DNA of 64,000 nucleotides from Acidobacteriota bacterium (GCA_947482665.1 CANKJK010000009.1:86980-150979), one strand, 5' to 3'. Shown: positions 56,413-64,000, counted from the stretch's first letter. Notes: generated by a model not told the origin, from the sequence alone. Translations and numbers: made by a program.

Positions 56413-58158
56413 ATGTCTCGAACACTCCTTGCCGTCCTTGCTGTATTCGCACTGCTCTCGGCCCCCGCGGGTGCCCAGCGCCCCGTCGGCCCTGGGGACT
56501 GGACCCTCCATAACGGGGACGCCCTCGGCAGCCGCTATTCACCCCTCAATCAGCTCACACCCGCCAACGCCGGCAAGATCACGGTGAAGTGGCAGCTCGA
56601 CCTGCCGAAGCCGGCGTCAGTCGGCACCGGCACACCGGTCGCCATCGGCGGGATCGTGTATGTGAACTCCGGACCGGAGCTCATCGCCATTGACGGCGTG
56701 ACGGGCAAGGTCCTCTGGAGCAAGAAGGCGTCGCAGGACTTTCCGTCGGGCGGGCGCGGCCCGGCCTACGGTGACGGCCGCGTCTACGGAGTCGGCCGGT
56801 CCCTCATCGCCGCCTTCAACGCCGAGAACGGCCGGCCTGTTACGGCCTTCGGCACCGATGGCGTGATTAACCCTGCCAAGGTCGCGCTCGACTTTAAAGA
56901 CCCTGGCAAGTATGCGGCGGACCTCAATCCCGAAACACTGGGCTACTTCATGTCCTCGTCGCCTTCGTATGCGAGCGGGACGCTCTACGTGCCGCTCGCC
57001 TCATCCGAGGGCGTGGTTCCCGGTGGCCTCCTCGCCGCGCTCGACGGCGCGACGGGCAAGGTGAAGTGGGTGTTCCGCACGATTCCCCAGGGCCCCGGCG
57101 ACGATGGCTGGGAGCTGGCGAAGGACACCTGGAGCGGTCCGCTCCGCCAGGGTGGCGGCATCTGGTCTCCGCCGACCATCGACACGCAGCTCGGCCTGGT
57201 CTACGCCAATGTGTCGAACCCGACCAACAACTACGACGGGTCCCACCGGAAGGGCAACAACCTCTTCACGAACTCCATCGTGGCGCTCGACATCAACACC
57301 GGCAAGCTGAAGTGGCACTTCCAGGTGATTCATCACGACATCTGGGACTGGGACCTCATCGCCGGCCCGACGATGTTTGACGTGACCATCGACGGCAAGA
57401 CGGTCAAGGCGCTGGCGTCCCTGCCGAAGACCTGCCAGGTATTCGCACTCAACCGGGAAACCGGCCAGCCGCTGCACCCGATCATCGAGATGGCCGTGCC
57501 GACCAAGACCGACGTGCCTGGCGAAGAGCCGTCGCCCACGCAGCCGCAGCCCTTCAACGCGCGCAATGTTCCGCAGTCAGCGTTCTGCGCCACATTCCCG
57601 CCCTACATCGAGGATCCTAAGCTGGTCTCGAAGGCACGGCCGGTCTTCACGCCGCCCTCCTCGAAGGAGCCGCTGCTGATTTCGCCGGGCGCCGTCGGCG
57701 GCCCCAATCGCGGCGGATCGTCCTTCAGTCCCCGGACGGGCCTGCTCTATGTGACGGGCAAGAACGACGCGATGCTGCTGCAGGCCAAGCCGTACACCGA
57801 GCCGATCAAGCCGGGTCTCGGCAGTCCCGGCCACTTCCAGAGCTTCATCGAGTGGAAGATGTCGGCCGTGAAGGCGACGCAGAACATCGCCGCCTACAAC
57901 CCCGCCACGGGAGATCTGGCCTGGGTGACGGAAGTGCCCGGCACGACCAACGGCGGCAACCTGGTCACGGGTGGCGACCTCGTGTTCGAGGCCGTTGGGA
58001 AGGTCTTCTATGTGCTCGATGCCAAGACCGGCAAGAAGCTGGCGGAGATTCCGCTGAAGATTCAGCCGTCCGCCTCGCCGCTGGCGTTCCAGGCTGGTGG
58101 CAAGGACTACGTGGCCGTGGCCACCGGCAGCACCATCGTCGCAATCGGATTGCCCTAA
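56413..58158 (+). CDS. periplasmic PQQ-dependent dehydrogenase
   Basis: 581-residue quinoprotein of the methanol/ethanol/glucose dehydrogenase superfamily, predicted to oxidise an alcohol, polyol or aldose in the periplasm. The signal peptide (1-21, 'APAGAQRP') is followed by 'HNGDALGSRYSPLNQLTPAN', the propeller blades with Trp-docking motifs ('DGATGKVKWVFRT', 'DINTGKLKWHFQVI'), and the conserved 'HHDIWDWDL' segment near residue 312 containing the likely catalytic Asp. No CxxCH is present, so electrons must go to a separate cytochrome c or quinone. The substrate cannot be told from sequence. A terminator follows. Confidence 0.9.
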   Translation: MSRTLLAVLAVFALLSAPAGAQRPVGPGDWTLHNGDALGSRYSPLNQLTPANAGKITVKWQLDLPKPASVGTGTPVAIGGIVYVNSGPELIAIDGVTGKVLWSKKASQDFPSGGRGPAYGDGRVYGVGRSLIAAFNAENGRPVTAFGTDGVINPAKVALDFKDPGKYAADLNPETLGYFMSSSPSYASGTLYVPLASSEGVVPGGLLAALDGATGKVKWVFRTIPQGPGDDGWELAKDTWSGPLRQGGGIWSPPTIDTQLGLVYANVSNPTNNYDGSHRKGNNLFTNSIVALDINTGKLKWHFQVIHHDIWDWDLIAGPTMFDVTIDGKTVKALASLPKTCQVFALNRETGQPLHPIIEMAVPTKTDVPGEEPSPTQPQPFNARNVPQSAFCATFPPYIEDPKLVSKARPVFTPPSSKEPLLISPGAVGGPNRGGSSFSPRTGLLYVTGKNDAMLLQAKPYTEPIKPGLGSPGHFQSFIEWKMSAVKATQNIAAYNPATGDLAWVTEVPGTTNGGNLVTGGDLVFEAVGKVFYVLDAKTGKKLAEIPLKIQPSASPLAFQAGGKDYVAVATGSTIVAIGLP

Positions 58159-58195
58159 GCGACCGGCGCGGCAGGCATCAGTCGCGGATACACAG

Positions 58196-58228
58196 GGGGC
58201 GGCATCCACTAGGGTGCCGCCCCTTCTT
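58196..58228 (+). terminator. Rho-independent terminator after PQQ dehydrogenase
   Basis: 9-bp stem (58196-58204 with 58215-58223), 10-nt loop, followed by TTCTTCGTTT. It lies between two converging genes. Confidence 0.75.
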
Positions 58229-58231
58229 CGT

Positions 58232-58618
58232 TTACTTGTCGATCTCGAAGTGGTCCTTCACCCTTGCCACAATCTGCCCGTCGGAGAGCTTGTCCGCGCT
58301 TTCCAGCTCGATGATGGTCGCCGGCACCTGCCGTGAGCGCTCAAGCCGTGTCTTAAGTTCCAGCTTGGCCTCGCCAGGTCCGAACACCAGGGCGACACCC
58401 GGATGGCCCAGATGCTCGATGACGCTGTCGTAGTACCGCTCGAGGTCGTGCCCGCGCCGCTCCTCGTACTTCTTCTCGCCGCCGCTCTCCTGCGAGCCAC
58501 CGTAGTGCGTGTGGGGCCCAAGACCTGACGGCAGCGTGTGGCTCTTGACGGTTTCGCCTGACACGATGACGATGACGGCCTTCTTGTGGTCGATCCAGAC
58601 CCCTGCGTTATGACTCAT
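58232..58618 (-). CDS. eRF1-domain-like (baeRF-type) small protein
   Basis: 128-residue cytoplasmic protein. The N-terminal 'NAGVWIDHKKAVIVIVSGE' and the C-terminal half ('HPGVALVFGPGEAKLELKTR', 'SDGQIVARVKDHFEI') resemble the small proteins annotated as translational-machinery or archaeo-eukaryotic release-factor-like. A central Gly/His/Glu-rich, charged segment ('GGSQESGGEKKYEERRGHDL') looks flexible. Full release factors have two more domains, so peptide release on its own is unlikely; a ribosome-stress or regulatory role is possible. The ATG at 58618 is preceded by CAGGAG; a longer frame exists but is not credible. Confidence 0.7.
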   Translation of the reverse strand: MSHNAGVWIDHKKAVIVIVSGETVKSHTLPSGLGPHTHYGGSQESGGEKKYEERRGHDLERYYDSVIEHLGHPGVALVFGPGEAKLELKTRLERSRQVPATIIELESADKLSDGQIVARVKDHFEIDK

Positions 58619-58750
58619 GCGATGCTCCTGACGACCGGCGTTGACGGACACTACGCGACAGGCGACAGCGCCGCCCAGGGGACCAACAGATGCTGCCCTG
58701 ACGGTAGCAGGATTCTGGCACATTGCAGCTCAGCCGCAAGGCGCAACGCG

Positions 58751-59386
58751 CTACCGGCTGCGGGGCTTCGGCGCGGACTCCGCACCCGGCGGCTCGGTGT
58801 AAGGGTCCATGGGAATACGCTCGTAGCGCACGTCGAGGATCTCAAGTCGCTCCGTGGCGCCCGGCGCCCGCAGCGTCACCACATCACCAGGCCCCGCCTT
58901 CGTCAGTGACTTCGCCAGCGGCGACATCCAGCTGATGTAGTGGTGGCCGAGCTCGACCTCGTCGAGGCCGACAATGCGCGCCACGCGCTCGTCACCCTCC
59001 GCATTGGCATAGCGCACCGTCGCCCCGAAGAACACATGCGTCGCCGCCCGGCCGGCGCGCGGCGCTTCCGGGTCCACGACCTCGGCCGCCTCGATGCGCT
59101 TGGTGAGAAAGCGGATCCGCCGGTCGATCTCGCGCAGCCGCCGCTTGCCGTACTGATAGTCGGCGTTTTCGCTGCGGTCGCCATTGCCCGCCGCCCAGGC
59201 CACCACCACCGTGACCGCCGGCCGCTCCTTGTGCAGCAGGAAGCGCCGCTCGTCGCGAAGTCGCTGAAGCCCGCTTGGGGTGATGTAGTTCTTCAGGCCC
59301 GCCAGGGGCGCGTGCGCGGCTTCCTCGGCGACGAGGTCGGGCTCGTCGTCCTCGGTGTCGGTGTCCTTCGTGAAGGCCTTGCTCAT
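58751..59386 (-). CDS. greB: transcription elongation factor GreB
   Basis: 211-residue GreA/GreB-family factor, which rescues backtracked RNA polymerase by stimulating transcript cleavage. 'NYITPSGLQRLRDERRFLLH' opens the coiled-coil, 'NGDRSENADYQYGKRRLREI' contains the acidic tip residues (Asp/Glu pair), and the C-terminal FKBP-like domain has 'FFGATVRYANAEGDER' and 'WMSPLAKSLTKAGPGDVVTL'. GreB-type residues favour GreB over GreA. The ATG at 59386 (MSKAF) is the usual start. An acidic N-terminal extension of about 35 residues precedes the coiled-coil, and a Pro-rich tail follows the domain. Confidence 0.9.
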   Translation of the reverse strand: MSKAFTKDTDTEDDEPDLVAEEAAHAPLAGLKNYITPSGLQRLRDERRFLLHKERPAVTVVVAWAAGNGDRSENADYQYGKRRLREIDRRIRFLTKRIEAAEVVDPEAPRAGRAATHVFFGATVRYANAEGDERVARIVGLDEVELGHHYISWMSPLAKSLTKAGPGDVVTLRAPGATERLEILDVRYERIPMDPYTEPPGAESAPKPRSR

Positions 59387-59430
59387 CTGCGGATCCATTC
59401 CACCACATCCGCATGCCTCACGGACCGGCG

Positions 59431-60444
59431 CTACGCGGGCAGCGACATCAGGCTCGGCGAGGACGGCCGGGACAGCCAGGCCCAGGCCTCGCCGCTCTGG
59501 GGCTGCCGCGCCGCGCTGACCGCCATGCGCTCTGCCAGTCGCGCGTAGCGCTCTGGCGCGCGGCAGAGCCAGTGCTGCGCGCGGGCCGCGTCGCCCGCGA
59601 CGACGCGGTCCGCGATGCGCCACGTCTTCACCAGATGCGCCACGATCGATGCGTAGTCGGCGGCGCTGTACACCCCGAGGCGCTGTGCCACCAGTGCGAA
59701 CCTGCGGAACAGGTCTGGGTCATCTGGGCCGCCCATCGTGAAACCCGGCATCGCGATCTGCCGCTCGAGCATGCCGGCAAAGGCCAGTACGCCACCGTCC
59801 GGGTCCTGATCCAGCACGGCGCCCATCATCCGCTGATAGAACGTCTCGTGCCGGGCTTCGTCTCCGGCAATGACGCGGCAGATGCGTGCCAGCCCCGGCG
59901 CACCCGCACGCTCGGCCAGCGCGCCGGTCGCCCGATGCGAGAGCCGCGTGGCCCGCTCCTGAAAAGAGGTGTACACGAGCAGGTTGTAGGGATCGCCCTG
60001 GCTGCTCGAGTCGAAGCCGCCGACGAGCAGTTGCTGGATGGTCACTTCCGCGGCACGCATGTCCACTCGACCCGAGAGACGCAGGTACGTGTTGAGCAGA
60101 TCGCCGTGCCGATTCTCCTCGGCCGTCCAGCCGCGGAGCCACCGGGGCCAGGGCCCAGGCGAGGTGCCCTGTTCGTCCTGCACCAGTTGGTTCAAGGCCA
60201 TCGCATAGCTGGGCAGGGCCTCTTCGGTCACCATGTCCCCCACCAGCACGACCAGCAGGTCGTCCGGCAGGCGCGCCGCCTCCGCGCGCAGCGTGGCCAG
60301 CCGCGTCGGCCACGTCTCGGATGCAAAGTCGGGCAGGTAGTCGGATGGCTGCCAGGCCTCGGTTGGCGAGGGGAGGATTCGGAGTAGGCGCTCGACCTCC
60401 TGACCCAACCCCTGAACCACGTCTCCGTGAGGCGTGCGCGTCAC
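59431..60444 (-). CDS. acyl-ACP desaturase family protein
   Basis: 337-residue soluble di-iron protein of the stearoyl-ACP desaturase family, which puts a double bond into acyl chains. The two iron-binding motifs are intact: 'EENRHGDLLN' near residue 112 and 'DEARHETFYQ' near residue 200. No membrane segments are seen. The GTG at 60444 overlaps the stop of the CFA-synthase-like gene (GTGA), so translation is coupled. The shared operon suggests that it supplies the double bond modified by that methyltransferase. Length is somewhat shorter than plant desaturases, which is normal for bacterial forms. Confidence 0.9.
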   Translation of the reverse strand: MTRTPHGDVVQGLGQEVERLLRILPSPTEAWQPSDYLPDFASETWPTRLATLRAEAARLPDDLLVVLVGDMVTEEALPSYAMALNQLVQDEQGTSPGPWPRWLRGWTAEENRHGDLLNTYLRLSGRVDMRAAEVTIQQLLVGGFDSSSQGDPYNLLVYTSFQERATRLSHRATGALAERAGAPGLARICRVIAGDEARHETFYQRMMGAVLDQDPDGGVLAFAGMLERQIAMPGFTMGGPDDPDLFRRFALVAQRLGVYSAADYASIVAHLVKTWRIADRVVAGDAARAQHWLCRAPERYARLAERMAVSAARQPQSGEAWAWLSRPSSPSLMSLPA

Positions 60445-61706
60445 GCGGCCGGCTCCCGTCGGGCTCGGCTCGCCGCGGTGACCGACACGGACCAGGGCTC
60501 GTTGAACTGCCCCACGCGGCTGCCGTTCTTCACGAGGAGAGCCTGATACAGACCGCAGTGTCGCTCGAGGAACGCCGCCTCGCAGATCGCCAGATAGAAG
60601 TCCCACATGCGAATGAACCGGTCATCGAAGCCGAGCGCCCTCACATCATCGAGGTGCGTGAGGAAGCGTCGTCGCCACTCGCGCAGCGTGCGCGCATAGT
60701 GGGTGCCGAAGTTCTCGGCCGCATAGAGTGAGAGCGACGTCCGTCGTGCGAGGCTCTGCTGGATCTCACCCATGGACGCCAGCTCGCCTCCGGGGAAGAT
60801 GTACTTCTCAATCCAGTCGGGCGTGCCGTGATACCGGGGAAACCACTGGTCGCTGACCGTGATCGTCTGGAGGAGGAGCGAGCCACCCGGCTTCAGCAGG
60901 CGGTCCACGGCACCGAAGTAGTCGTCGTAGTGCCGCAAGCCCACGGCCTCGAACATCTCAATGCTCACGGCCTTATCGAACTGCCCGGTCAGCTCCCGAT
61001 AGTCTGTCTTGAGCACGGTGACGCGTTCGCCCACCGGCCCCGCCGCGTCCTTCCACGCCTGGACGTAGCGATACTGCTCGTCGCTGATGGTGGTCGTCGT
61101 GACGCGGCACCCATAGCGCGTAGCGGCCCAGGCCGCCATCCCCCCCCACCCGCTGCCGATCTCGAGAAGGTGATCACTCGGCTGGAGGTTCAGCTGACGG
61201 CAGGCACGGTCCACCTTCTCGGCCTGCGCGGCCTCGAGCGTGTCGTCGGCACCACGGAAGTACCCGCAGGAGTACATGCGCAGGTCGGCATCGAGAAACA
61301 GCTGAAAGAAGTCGTTCCCGAGGTCGTAGTGCTGGTGAATGTGCCGGCGACTTCCGGTGATGGAGTTGTCGCGCAGACGACGCGCCAGCGCACCCAGACC
61401 TGCCGTCAGCGCACTCGTCCAGGCGAGGCGCCCCTCGAAGGCCGCCCGGTTCCGCAGCAGGACGCGTCCGACCGCCACCAGATCCGGCGTCGTCCAATCG
61501 CCGTCCATGTAGGACTCGCCGAGCCCGATATCCGCGCCGGTCAGCACGCGACGGAAGAAGCGGTCATCGTGAATGTCGATGACCGCGTCCAGGTCTGAGT
61601 CCAGGCCGAATCGCCGCTCGTCGTCACCCGACCGCACGGTCACGCGGCCGTCCCGCGCGCGTGCCAACCCCGCCAGCGCCACGCGCCGGGCCACTCTGTT
61701 CACCAT
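60441..61706 (-). CDS. cfa: cyclopropane-fatty-acyl-phospholipid synthase-like methyltransferase
   Basis: 421-residue SAM-dependent lipid methyltransferase. It has 'HYDLGNDFFQLFLDADLRMYS', motif I 'LLEIGSGWGGMAAWAA' near residue 185, 'ISDEQYRYVQAW', 'IEMFEAVGLRHYDDYFGAV' and 'YIFPGGELASMGEIQQSL', all typical of CFA synthase. It may form a cyclopropane ring or add a methyl branch to unsaturated acyl chains in the membrane. The ATG at 61706 has an ideal GGAGG; an ATG at 61727 overlaps the upstream stop and cannot be excluded. It is the third gene of the operon with the FAD oxidoreductase, DUF1365 and desaturase genes. Confidence 0.92.
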   Translation of the reverse strand: MVNRVARRVALAGLARARDGRVTVRSGDDERRFGLDSDLDAVIDIHDDRFFRRVLTGADIGLGESYMDGDWTTPDLVAVGRVLLRNRAAFEGRLAWTSALTAGLGALARRLRDNSITGSRRHIHQHYDLGNDFFQLFLDADLRMYSCGYFRGADDTLEAAQAEKVDRACRQLNLQPSDHLLEIGSGWGGMAAWAATRYGCRVTTTTISDEQYRYVQAWKDAAGPVGERVTVLKTDYRELTGQFDKAVSIEMFEAVGLRHYDDYFGAVDRLLKPGGSLLLQTITVSDQWFPRYHGTPDWIEKYIFPGGELASMGEIQQSLARRTSLSLYAAENFGTHYARTLREWRRRFLTHLDDVRALGFDDRFIRMWDFYLAICEAAFLERHCGLYQALLVKNGSRVGQFNEPWSVSVTAASRARREPAA

Positions 61707-61723
61707 CCCCATCCTCCAATAGG

Positions 61724-62530
61724 TCATTCGTGACCGTCCCCGTTCTCGCGCGACCGTGCCGCCCAGGCCGTCCGCTCGCCCTCCCCGTTCGGCGTGAGAC
61801 GTGGCACCACCGACGCGCCCTTCCACCAGAGCCGGAGCGCCTGCCAGTGAATGCCCAGCGTCACGGCGAGGGTGGCCGCGGGCATCCGCAGCAGCTGCCC
61901 CAGCATCGTCCGACCCGTCCACGGCACCCGGCGCAGTGAGAGCGTCGCATCGAAGACCACCGCCCCTGCCCGTGACGCCTCAATGCGGACCAGCAACGTG
62001 TCATCAGGGGCCGTGATGGCGAACGCGTAGTCGAGATCCACGGGGAGAAAGGGCGACACATAAAACGCCTTCGGTGCGTGCGCGCGGAGCACGCTGCCAT
62101 CCGCCGTCGGTGTCAGCCAGTAGAGATGCGTCCCCCCGAACGTGTTGTGCACTTCGGCAAGCACGTGGGCGATAGCGCCGTCGGCCTGGCACACGTAGTA
62201 GAAGGACACGGGATTGAAGCAGTAACCGAGATACCGCAGGTGCGTGAGCAGGAAGATGCGGTGAGCGTCCGCCAGCTTCAGGCCCGCGTCGTCGGCACTG
62301 GCCTCGACACGCGCCCGCAGCGGCACGCGTGGGTCACCCAGATGGTCCCGGTCATCGAAGCTGGCCCAGTTCCACCGGTTGACGCTGGTCGTCCAGGAGC
62401 GGCGCATCAGTTCGGGAATGCGATCCACGTCCAGCAGCGGCATGAAGGTCCGCATCGAGAACCGGTGCGAGATCTCACCACGGCGCCGGTGGTGCAGCAC
62501 GCCCGCATAGAGCGCCGGCGCGATCACCAT
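61724..62530 (-). CDS. DUF1365 family protein
   Basis: 268-residue protein of DUF1365 (COG3496). N-terminal 'ALYAGVLHHRRRG' and 'HRFSMRTFMPLLDVD', then 'RIFLLTHLRYLGYCFNPVSF' and 'HAPKAFYVSPFLPVDLDYAF' are the family's signature blocks. The family almost always accompanies the COG2907 FAD oxidoreductase and a CFA-synthase-like gene, but its reaction is unknown. The ATG at 62530 overlaps the upstream gene by 7 nt; a longer frame extends into it and is not credible. Confidence 0.9.
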   Translation of the reverse strand: MVIAPALYAGVLHHRRRGEISHRFSMRTFMPLLDVDRIPELMRRSWTTSVNRWNWASFDDRDHLGDPRVPLRARVEASADDAGLKLADAHRIFLLTHLRYLGYCFNPVSFYYVCQADGAIAHVLAEVHNTFGGTHLYWLTPTADGSVLRAHAPKAFYVSPFLPVDLDYAFAITAPDDTLLVRIEASRAGAVVFDATLSLRRVPWTGRTMLGQLLRMPAATLAVTLGIHWQALRLWWKGASVVPRLTPNGEGERTAWAARSRENGDGHE

Positions 62531-63774
62531 GACACCCCGAGCGTGGCCGCCACACGCCGTGCGGAATTCAGTCCGTCTTCGTGAAACCCATTTCCCCAGT
62601 AGGCCCCGCAGAAGTGGGTGCGGTTGACGCCGCTGACCACGGCCCACCGCTCCTGTGCGCGGACAGCGGCAGTCGTGTAGAGCGGGTGTCGATAGTGATA
62701 GCGGCCCAGCACTGTGCCCTCAGACAGAGGCGTATCGGGATTCAGCGTGACGCAGTAGCGCGTCGCGGTCGCGAGCCCCTGCAGCCGGTTCAGGTCGTAG
62801 GTCACCATCGGCGGTGCGCCGGCGTGCGCCGACAGGCGATAGTTCCAGGACGCGTGGGCCCACGGCGTCGTGGGCAGCCACGAGGCATCCGTGTGCAGCC
62901 AGGCCTCGTTGGCCGAGGTCTGGAACTCCCCCATCACGTCCTGCTCCACCGGAGAGGGATCCCCGAGCAGCCGGAGCGCCTGATCCCCATGACAGGCCAG
63001 GACGACTTCGTCGAAGACAGCCGATGGACGGTTGGCACACGCGAGGGTGACGCCGTCCGGCCCACGGGTGATGCGCTCCACAGGTGTCGCCGTGTGCACG
63101 CGGTCACCCAGCGGCGCCGTGAGCTTCGGAATGTAGCGGTCGCTGCCTCCCTCGACCACCCGCCAGGTCGGCTGACCGGACACACTCAGCAGACCGTGGT
63201 TCTGGAAGAAGCGGACGAAGGTCGTGGCCGGAAAGCGGCTCACCGCTCCGAGCGGCGTCGACCAGATCGCGGCCGCCATCGGTAGCAGGTAGTGGCGGGC
63301 AAAGTCTCCGTCGAACCTGCGCTCGGCGAGAAACTCCGCCAGCGTCAGCGTGTCGCCCCCGGGTGCCTCCAGCAGGGCGGGCGCCTCCCGATTGAACCGG
63401 ACAATCTCGGTGAGCAGGCGATAGTGCCCCGGCCGCACCCAATTACCGCGCTGGGCGAAGAAGCCACGCACGCCGCGGCTGCTGTACTCAAGGCCGGTCT
63501 GTGGGTCGGCCACGGAGAACGACATGTCCGAGTCCTTCGTCGCCACGCCCAACTCCTCGAACAACCGGACGAGGTTCGGGTAGGTCCGCCGGTTGTGCAC
63601 CAGGAAGCCGGTGTCCAGCGCGAGGGGCCCCTCAGCGCCCTCCACATGCACGGTGTGGGTGTGACCACCGAGACGGTCGTCCGACTCGAAGAGGTGCACC
63701 TCGTAGCGCCGGGAAAGGAGCCACGCGGCGACCAGGCCCGAGATGCCCGCCCCCACGACGGCAACGCGTGTCAT
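62524..63774 (-). CDS. FAD-dependent oxidoreductase (COG2907)
   Basis: 416-residue flavoprotein of the amine-oxidase/phytoene-desaturase-like superfamily. The FAD-binding Rossmann motif 'VAVVGAGISGLVAAWLLSRR' is at residues 4-23; 'LALDTGFLVHNRRTYPNLVR' and the C-terminal 'HFCGAYWGNGFHEDGLNSAR' complete the fold. Related proteins accompany lipid-modifying CFA-like enzymes, and a flavoprotein acts in furan fatty acid synthesis in alphaproteobacteria, so fatty-acyl desaturation is a reasonable guess. It is the first gene of the operon; its ATG lies 6 nt after a near-consensus -10 box, predicting a leaderless mRNA. Confidence 0.9.
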   Translation of the reverse strand: MTRVAVVGAGISGLVAAWLLSRRYEVHLFESDDRLGGHTHTVHVEGAEGPLALDTGFLVHNRRTYPNLVRLFEELGVATKDSDMSFSVADPQTGLEYSSRGVRGFFAQRGNWVRPGHYRLLTEIVRFNREAPALLEAPGGDTLTLAEFLAERRFDGDFARHYLLPMAAAIWSTPLGAVSRFPATTFVRFFQNHGLLSVSGQPTWRVVEGGSDRYIPKLTAPLGDRVHTATPVERITRGPDGVTLACANRPSAVFDEVVLACHGDQALRLLGDPSPVEQDVMGEFQTSANEAWLHTDASWLPTTPWAHASWNYRLSAHAGAPPMVTYDLNRLQGLATATRYCVTLNPDTPLSEGTVLGRYHYRHPLYTTAAVRAQERWAVVSGVNRTHFCGAYWGNGFHEDGLNSARRVAATLGVSW

Positions 63775-63780
63775 GGATCA

Positions 63781-63809
63781 CGTATAGCCCGGCGTACAGC
63801 CTTTGTCAA
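63781..63809 (-). promoter_or_regulatory. sigma-70 promoter of the lipid-modification operon
   Basis: On the minus strand, TTGACA (63809-63804), 17-nt spacer, TATACG (63786-63781). Six nt then precede the ATG at 63774. A perfect -35 and good -10 with such a short gap predict a transcript starting at or next to the start codon. Confidence 0.75.
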
Positions 63810-63810
63810 T

Positions 63811-63829
63811 CATTTGTCCATGACAAATG
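63811..63829. promoter_or_regulatory. central operator palindrome of the divergent promoters
   Basis: Perfect inverted repeat CATTTGTC (63811-63818) and GACAAATG (63822-63829) with a 3-nt centre at 63820. It lies exactly midway between the two -35 boxes, one base from each. It is the likely dimer-binding site of an unidentified regulator. Confidence 0.7.
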
Positions 63830-63830
63830 C

Positions 63831-63859
63831 TTGACTCAAGCGTCATGCGCGCCTATCGT
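63831..63859 (+). promoter_or_regulatory. sigma-70 promoter of the DUF2177 gene
   Basis: TTGACT (63831-63836), 17-nt spacer, TATCGT (63854-63859), then six nt to the ATG at 63866. The geometry mirrors the opposite promoter and again predicts a leaderless mRNA. Confidence 0.65.
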
Positions 63860-63865
63860 TGAGCC

Positions 63866-64000
63866 ATGTCTACCCTCTGGCCCACCCTCACCGGCATCAC
63901 CGGGTATCTCGTCCTCGACGGACTCTGGCTGGGCCTGCTGATGAGCCGGTTCTACCGAACCCAACTGGCGGGACTGGCGCGGATCTCGGGTGAACGCATC
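63866..64000 (+). CDS. DUF2177 family membrane protein (3' part missing)
   Basis: The first 45 residues of a membrane protein cut by the window end. A hydrophobic helix containing 'LVLDGLWLGLLMSRFYRTQL' (about 16-35) matches the N-terminus of DUF2177 proteins, small four-helix membrane proteins found near CFA/COG2907/DUF1365 clusters. It is divergent from that operon and shares its symmetric promoter region. Function is unknown. Confidence 0.7.
   Translation, partial: MSTLWPTLTGITGYLVLDGLWLGLLMSRFYRTQLAGLARISGERI

Noticed and set aside
1..64000. CRISPR arrays, tRNA genes, integrases or phage modules
   Set aside because: Looked for spaced direct repeats, tRNA-like cloverleaf arms and recombinase motifs; none found.

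Overview
The window is chromosomal DNA from a GC-rich, aerobic, heterotrophic Gram-negative bacterium. The best fit is Acidobacteriota, probably the Vicinamibacteria lineage. This is inferred from the gene mix: a giant Oar-like TonB receptor with a carboxypeptidase-regulatory N-terminus, planctomycete/acidobacterial DUF1592-DUF1552 cytochrome modules, several exported beta-propeller proteins and many small c-type cytochromes. Nearly all the sequence is coding and genes are tightly packed. No tRNA, rRNA, CRISPR array, insertion sequence or phage gene was seen.

Layout. 1-8.1 kb: an edge-truncated DUF1592-type cytochrome, a small cytochrome c, an exported ankyrin protein, a three-gene minus-strand group (NHL propeller, DUF1569, unknown), a regulatory-domain/CxxCH/Vgb-like propeller fusion, and a cytochrome c with a candidate sigma-54 promoter. 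8.2-13.1 kb: a RamB-like regulator divergent from aceB-aceA (glyoxylate bypass). 13.3-21.8 kb: aspartate kinase, a di-heme cytochrome and gltB-gltD. 22-27.4 kb: a coupled DUF1592-DUF1552 pair divergent from a second ankyrin protein. 27.4-31.9 kb: an exported PQQ-like propeller, an exported SAM-methyltransferase-like protein, an exported HpcH/HpaI aldolase, an ArsC-like protein, a cytochrome c and a secreted unknown. 32.3-43.3 kb: a complete glycogen locus, with glgP-glgB-glgX-malQ on the minus strand divergent from glgC-glgA. 43.4-51.5 kb: a triple SnoaL-like protein, a porin-like barrel, the second regulatory-domain/CxxCH/propeller fusion and the TonB receptor. 51.7-58.2 kb: tex, a CBM9/DUF5916 outer-membrane protein and a PQQ dehydrogenase. 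58.2-64 kb: a small release-factor-like protein, greB, and a lipid-modification operon (FAD oxidoreductase, DUF1365, CFA-synthase-like methyltransferase, acyl-ACP desaturase) divergent from an edge-truncated DUF2177 membrane protein.

How they work together. The cell can run the glyoxylate shunt under its own regulator, assimilate ammonium through GOGAT, and make and degrade glycogen. A large exported set (PQQ/NHL/Vgb-type propellers, at least seven CxxCH proteins, TonB and porin barrels) suggests periplasmic oxidation of imported substrates feeding a cytochrome network. The most notable non-coding structure is the divergent promoter region at 63772-63868. Its start codons, -10 and -35 boxes and a central palindrome all share one exact centre of symmetry (position 63820), and both transcripts are predicted to be leaderless. 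It controls the lipid-modification operon and the DUF2177 gene.
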